Below, in pieces: positions 13,000-16,881 of a stretch of DNA of 16,881 nt (the first letter of the stretch is position 1; each line of letters starts with the position of its first letter). The stretch comes from Planctomycetaceae bacterium (GTDB taxonomy: Bacteria; Planctomycetota; Planctomycetia; Planctomycetales; Planctomycetaceae), in assembly GCA_947463775.1 (NCBI GenBank), contig CANHVD010000045.1, positions 1 to 16,881 on the forward strand, read 5' to 3'. A program made the translations under genes and the position numbers. Below the pieces are notes generated by a model. That model ran no database searches, had not been told where the DNA came from, and saw only the letters and a program-made list of their open reading frames with translations.

Positions 13000-13818
13000 A
13001 TGGTGGTGAGGCTGCAGATCATTCCCGACTCTCGACAGTTCTTAGTGTTGTTGCCACTCGGTCTTTTCCTCGGAGGATGCGGCGGAAGTTCGTCACCATC
13101 AGAACCCGTCGCAACAGATCGTCCCGACGCCGTGGTTGCGCAAATACAAGGCCGCGAGAAAGCTCCGGGTATTGTGCGTTGGGAACCTGTCGACGGACTT
13201 CCTCGTGATGTGGCGATTATGGAGTCGGTCTTCTGGGAACCGGCGGATACGGACAGCCTCCGTATGAAGATCTTCAACGATGCTCGCCTGCCTGGGTCAA
13301 CAGTGCTGGAGATTGGGACTGGTTCCGGAATTGTTTCGCTCTGTTGCCTGCAGGCCGGAGCAGCAAAGGTTGTGGCGTCAGATTTGAATCCGAAAGCGAT
13401 CGAGAACGCACGATTCAATGCCGCTGAAATGGGATTCACAGAGCGATTCGAAGCCAGACCGGTGCCACGACGAGCGCCCGAAGCGTGGACTGTGATTAAG
13501 CCGGAAGAGACCTTCGATTTTATTATCTCGAATCCGCCATGGGAGAACCGTAAGCCGGTCAGCGTCGAAGAATTTGCTCTTTACGATCCGGACTTTCAGT
13601 TACTGCAATCTCTGGTCGCTGGAGCACGCACAAGACTCCGTCCCAACGGTCGGATGTGGCTCGCATATGGTTGTGTGACGGCGATCCGCAGAATTCAGGA
13701 AGTTGCCGCGGAGCAACAATTGAGTTGTACGCTGCTGGATGACCGATCACTCGACTCTCTCCCGGAAGTTTTTCTCCCCGGTATGCTGATCGAGATCCGA
13801 GTTCCTGAGGCGCGTTGA
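13000..13818 (+). CDS. SAM-dependent methyltransferase with an N-terminal lipoprotein signal
   Basis: Residues 1-27 look like a lipoprotein signal sequence: a modest basic start, the hydrophobic core FLVLLPLGLFLGG, and the lipobox LGGC with the modifiable Cys at 27. A Gly/Ser-rich linker follows. Residues about 70-270 form a class I methyltransferase fold: motif I LEIGTGSGIVSL (103-114), the acidic end of strand 2 in ASDLNPKAIENARFN (D128), and IISNPPWENRK with NPPW at 178-181. NPPY/W is typical of enzymes that methylate amide or exocyclic nitrogens (PrmC/HemK-like and N6-adenine types), so the substrate may be a protein Gln, RNA or DNA. The start at 13000 has only a distant AGGGA. GTG codons at 13003 and 13006 are alternatives, and a start near residue 45 would give a cytoplasmic enzyme. 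Export of a SAM-dependent enzyme would be unusual. Confidence 0.85.
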   Translation: MVVRLQIIPDSRQFLVLLPLGLFLGGCGGSSSPSEPVATDRPDAVVAQIQGREKAPGIVRWEPVDGLPRDVAIMESVFWEPADTDSLRMKIFNDARLPGSTVLEIGTGSGIVSLCCLQAGAAKVVASDLNPKAIENARFNAAEMGFTERFEARPVPRRAPEAWTVIKPEETFDFIISNPPWENRKPVSVEEFALYDPDFQLLQSLVAGARTRLRPNGRMWLAYGCVTAIRRIQEVAAEQQLSCTLLDDRSLDSLPEVFLPGMLIEIRVPEAR

Positions 13819-14151
13819 TTCCACGCGAATTCGCGGACGGCACAAGACTTGAAATCGCTGCATTCCGCGCCGGATTCGTTGAGTCGAGCTTCATCGCAAG
13901 CAGGGGCAGATCAAAGTTTGGCCGAGCAATTCGATCGTGCACGGTGATTCATTTTTGCAGATTGTAGGGGCTGATTTGGGCGAGGATTCCCCGCGACGTG
14001 GGTTAGTCCTGCCGAATAATGCAGGGGAATCTCCCCCCGTTATCTTCGAACGCTGTTGCGTATCTGCAACAAAAGACTTCCGACGGAAAAATGTGACCTA
14101 TGCTCACCTCAGAAGCTTTCAACAGGATTCCTCACTCTCTGGTTCAGGTTC
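13819..14151 (+). other. Gap upstream of the c-di-GMP gene, with two inverted repeats
   Basis: No gene is supported. GATTCCCC (13985-13992) can pair with GGGGAATC (14024-14031) across 31 bases, with extra partial pairing on both sides. TGTTGC (14054-14059) pairs with GCAACA (14066-14071) around GTATCT. The second stem lies about 80 bases before the ATG at 14152. A leader structure is possible. I could not match either element to a known riboswitch. Confidence 0.4.
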
Positions 14152-16569
14152 ATGCCCCGCCTCTCCTCAAGCATGCGAATCGTTCTGGGACTTGTCAGTC
14201 TCACGATTAGTGCGTTGCTGGTTGCCGGTCTACTGGGACTGATTCCAAACGTCGGTACCGCCGCACAGAAAAACCGATCTGCTTTCTGCGAAGCCACGGC
14301 CGTCAGCTTCATGGCACTTGCGCCGCGAATGAATGAGAAGCAGATACAGGAAACGTTTGACGCGATTCGCCAGCGAAATCCGGAAGTCGAATCTCTGGCC
14401 GTGCGAACCGACGAAAACGGAGAACTGCTGTTTGCCTCTGGAGAACATCAGACGCTTTGGGAAACAAGCGGATCCGTTCCAAATTCATCACGTGAATTCA
14501 TTGTCCCCATCACCGCATCAGGTGAACATTGGGGACAATTGGAAGTCCGGTTTCTCGAAGTCGCGGCAGGACCTCTGGGCAACATCATGCGGCCCGAGTT
14601 CTCACTTTCTTTGTTTCTGGGCATCGGCCTGTTCTTTTCGTTCTCGCTGTATCTGCGTCGAGTACTTCGCCAATTGAATCCTTCACAGGTGATACCGTCG
14701 AGAGTTCGTGAAGCGCTGGACGCTCTCGCTGAAGGTCTTCTCGTCATTGACACCGACGGGCGCATTGTGCTTGCCAACAGCGCGTTTGCTCAGCATGTTC
14801 AACAGGAGGTTGAGATGCTGGTCGGAAAGAACGCGAATCAGATAGGATTTCGCCATCAGATCGAAGCCAGGCTTTCGGAACAACCCTGGCAAACAACCAT
14901 TTCCAGCGGGCAGTCATTGCGTGGCGTGATTATGAAGTTCGGCGTCAACGGCACAGAGAGAACGTTCTCTGTCAGTTCCGTGCCCATTCACGATGAACGT
15001 CAGAAGTGCCGTGGCGTTGTTGCTAGTTTTGAAGACGTCACAGAGCTTGATCGTAAGCAGAAAGAACTTCGCGATGCTCTGAGTTCATTGAAGCAGTCGA
15101 GCGAAGAAATTCGCCAGCAGAACCGGGAACTGGAATGGCTGGCAACTCGCGACGCTCTGACTGGCTGCGTGAATCGTCGTAGTTTCTTCAAAGACTTTGA
15201 ATCCACGTGGGCTCAAAAGAAGATGGTGGGCGGTGAACTGTCCGCGATGATGGTCGACATCGACCACTTCAAATCAATCAATGACAATCATGGCCATGCG
15301 ATGGGCGATGAAGTCCTGCGCAAAGTGGCGTCGGTAGTAATGAAGACTGTTGCGGAGTCGGACATCGTCTGTCGCTACGGTGGTGAAGAATTCTCCGTAC
15401 TGATGCCGGACACAAGTCTCGACGACGCAGAATTGCGAGCCGAACGCATTCGTCTCGCGATTAAAGCTCTGCAGATTGGCGAACTGAAGGTCACTGCAAG
15501 TCTTGGAGTTTCTTCTTTTGCTCAGAAAGCAGACTCACCTCAGGATCTTCTCGATCAGGCTGACAAGTGCCTGTACGTTGCCAAGAGAAATGGCAGAAAT
15601 CAGGTCATTCGTTTCGACAAAGCACAAAAGCAGATCTCACAGCTTGGTGAAACACCGGCGACAGCTCGCAAAGAACCACGCAAACAAGCTGCGGTCACGA
15701 TCCCTTTCCAGGCCGTCACCGCATTGTTGTCCGCCATGTCGTATCGTGACCAGCCCACAGCGGCTCACAGTCGACGTGTGGCAGACCTTTGCGTAGCAAC
15801 GGCCGAGGGCTTGCTGTCAATGCGTGAATGCTACAACCTGGAAATCGCAGCCCTGATGCACGACATCGGAAAGATCGGTGTGCCGGATGCGATCCTTCAG
15901 AAGCGTGGTCGTCTGACCGACGAAGAGTGGGCCATCATGCGACGCAATCGATATGTCAGCATGCAACTGGTGAAGAATTCGTTTGGCTCAGATGTTGTCA
16001 CGGAAATCATCGAACAGTATTCCGTCCGGTTTGATCTCAGCAATCAGGAAGAACTGAACACCGTCGGAAGCCGACCAAGTGTTGCTTCACGAGTACTCGC
16101 GATCGCCGATGCTTTTGATTCCATGACCTCCGACGCTGTTTATCGCCGCCGCAAATCACGCACTGAAGCGTTTGAAGAACTGCGTCGATGTGCAGGATCT
16201 CAATTCGACCCTGAACTGGTTGAACGATTTATCTCAGCCGTGCGTCTGCGATCCGGTGCACGTGCAGAAATGCCGGGCGTTTCGACCGACATTGCCCTCG
16301 ACATCGGCGTACAGATTGAGCGACTGGTCGCGGCATTGGATGATCAGGATCTCGGCGAACTGCGAACGTTGACATCCAGAATTCTGACGACAGCCGAGCG
16401 AGCGGGGATCGACAGCATGGTCGACGTGTCCGAGCAGTTGTTGGAATCTCTGGAACATGACAAAGACATGATCGGAATCATGCAGGCCGCCAACGAACTG
16501 CTGGATCTCTGCCGCCTGACGCAGTTTTCCCTGATTCAGGGTGAGACTCAGAGGCTCGTGACAGCGTAG
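14152..16569 (+). CDS. Membrane-anchored PAS-GGDEF-degenerate HD-GYP protein with Hpt-like tail
   Basis: The 805-aa protein probably makes c-di-GMP from two GTP at the inner membrane. Membrane helices at about 8-31 and 150-169 flank a periplasmic sensor region of some 115 residues. A PAS-like domain follows (about 185-300, ALDALAEGLLVIDTDGRIVLANSAF), then a short helical linker. The GGDEF domain (about 331-493) has DALTGCVNRR, VDIDHFKSINDNHGHAMGD and an intact GGEEF (410-414). The inhibitory I-site Arg is Ala (A401). An HD-GYP-like domain (about 514-700) keeps H539, HD (570-571) and D653. Its third His is Asn (N599), and the HHE...GYP segment is replaced by EQYSVRFDLSNQEELNTV. Residues about 715-795 resemble an Hpt bundle with Ser (S742) at the phospho-His position. 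The start at 14152 is tentative; ATG 14173 and an upstream TTG at 14056 are alternatives. Confidence 0.9.
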   Translation: MPRLSSSMRIVLGLVSLTISALLVAGLLGLIPNVGTAAQKNRSAFCEATAVSFMALAPRMNEKQIQETFDAIRQRNPEVESLAVRTDENGELLFASGEHQTLWETSGSVPNSSREFIVPITASGEHWGQLEVRFLEVAAGPLGNIMRPEFSLSLFLGIGLFFSFSLYLRRVLRQLNPSQVIPSRVREALDALAEGLLVIDTDGRIVLANSAFAQHVQQEVEMLVGKNANQIGFRHQIEARLSEQPWQTTISSGQSLRGVIMKFGVNGTERTFSVSSVPIHDERQKCRGVVASFEDVTELDRKQKELRDALSSLKQSSEEIRQQNRELEWLATRDALTGCVNRRSFFKDFESTWAQKKMVGGELSAMMVDIDHFKSINDNHGHAMGDEVLRKVASVVMKTVAESDIVCRYGGEEFSVLMPDTSLDDAELRAERIRLAIKALQIGELKVTASLGVSSFAQKADSPQDLLDQADKCLYVAKRNGRNQVIRFDKAQKQISQLGETPATARKEPRKQAAVTIPFQAVTALLSAMSYRDQPTAAHSRRVADLCVATAEGLLSMRECYNLEIAALMHDIGKIGVPDAILQKRGRLTDEEWAIMRRNRYVSMQLVKNSFGSDVVTEIIEQYSVRFDLSNQEELNTVGSRPSVASRVLAIADAFDSMTSDAVYRRRKSRTEAFEELRRCAGSQFDPELVERFISAVRLRSGARAEMPGVSTDIALDIGVQIERLVAALDDQDLGELRTLTSRILTTAERAGIDSMVDVSEQLLESLEHDKDMIGIMQAANELLDLCRLTQFSLIQGETQRLVTA

Positions 16570-16690
16570 TGATCATGACGTGGAATTCCTTGGGGGTGGT
16601 GCGCCGGGGCCGAATCAGAGCAGCAAGGCAATCATCCAGACCGGAATTCTGATGAAGTGCAGGAGCTGATTCATATGGCATTGATTCACG

Positions 16691-16881
16691 TCACATCGTC
16701 GTCTTCGCCGCAGTTAAGTTTGACGTCAGGACGCTGACATCCTCATCCCAGATTGGAATTATCCGCTCCTCAATTCGCAGTCCAGCAGGCTCGGGGCGAG
16801 CTGACAAAACATTGCTCGCACCGCAGATCAATTCAGCGGTTTGATTTTCTGATTCACTTCTGATTTCCAGTCGCACGTGGG
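16691..16881 (-). CDS. C-terminal fragment of an unrecognised protein (5' end beyond window)
   Basis: The frame is open from the right edge to a TGA at 16691. It encodes at least 63 residues, including LEIRSESENQTAELICGASN and RPEPAGLRIEERIIPIWDED, and ends NLTAAKTTM. Charge balance and codon choice look like a real protein. It would be convergent with the c-di-GMP gene, whose stop is 121 bases away. A GTG at 16876 could be an internal start but has no visible ribosome-binding site, so a longer gene extending outside the window is more likely. No domain is recognisable, and a chance open frame cannot be excluded. Confidence 0.45.
   Translation of the reverse strand, partial: HVRLEIRSESENQTAELICGASNVLSARPEPAGLRIEERIIPIWDEDVSVLTSNLTAAKTTM

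Noticed and set aside
13930..14100. Possible c-di-GMP riboswitch upstream of the GGDEF gene
   Set aside because: The hairpins present do not show the conserved GEMM core or the class II pseudoknot pattern as far as I can see by eye. An Infernal search against Rfam RF01051 and RF01786 would decide.
16570..16690. Terminator between the c-di-GMP gene and the convergent partial frame
   Set aside because: Only a distant imperfect repeat (TGACGTG near 16576, CACGTCA near 16687) was seen, with a loop of about 100 bases.
1..16881. CRISPR array, insertion sequence, tRNA or phage module
   Set aside because: No regularly spaced repeats, transposase motifs, tRNA-like cloverleaf or phage genes were found on reading either strand.

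Overview
The window looks like chromosomal DNA of a planctomycete (phylum Planctomycetota). The main evidence is the protein encoded at 5654-8164 (minus strand). It ends in a DUF1559 domain with the H-x9-DG signature, a family greatly expanded in that phylum. The Cys-rich BBP2-type porin, mixed gene orientation, long intergenic gaps and moderate GC content fit the same assignment. Genus cannot be read from this sequence. No tRNA, rRNA, CRISPR array, IS element or phage gene was recognised.

Layout: 1-807 (+) is the 3' part of a multi-pass membrane transporter, probably a planctomycete Nramp-like metal transporter. 1083-1955 (-) is NAD kinase. 2193-3572 (-) is an outer-membrane beta-barrel porin with a 14-Cys N-terminal segment, followed by a canonical terminator. 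3573-4282 is non-coding but full of inverted repeats and leads into a short putative secreted protein at 4283-4600 (+). 4937-5503 (+) is an ECF sigma factor without an adjacent anti-sigma gene. A strong bidirectional terminator separates it from the convergent 836-aa DUF1559 protein. 8645-9891 (-) is a two-gene unit (small membrane protein, then an exported beta-propeller-like protein) coupled by a TAATG overlap. 9892-10654 is a long gap with a strong sigma70-like promoter facing trxA.

The right third is all on the plus strand until the last 200 bases: thioredoxin (10655-10984), a 583-aa all-helical coiled-coil protein (11161-12912), a methyltransferase that carries a lipoprotein signal sequence (13000-13818), and an 805-aa membrane-anchored c-di-GMP protein (14152-16569). 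A partial ORF on the minus strand runs off the right edge.

Most genes are housekeeping or typical planctomycete accessory functions, and I see no obvious multi-gene defence or biosynthetic system. The most unusual items are three. The methyltransferase appears to be exported as a lipoprotein. The c-di-GMP protein keeps an intact GGEEF cyclase motif but has a degraded HD-GYP domain and an Hpt-like tail lacking the phospho-accepting His. A cluster of inverted repeats (4100-4254) lies just upstream of the strong ribosome-binding site of a short secreted ORF.
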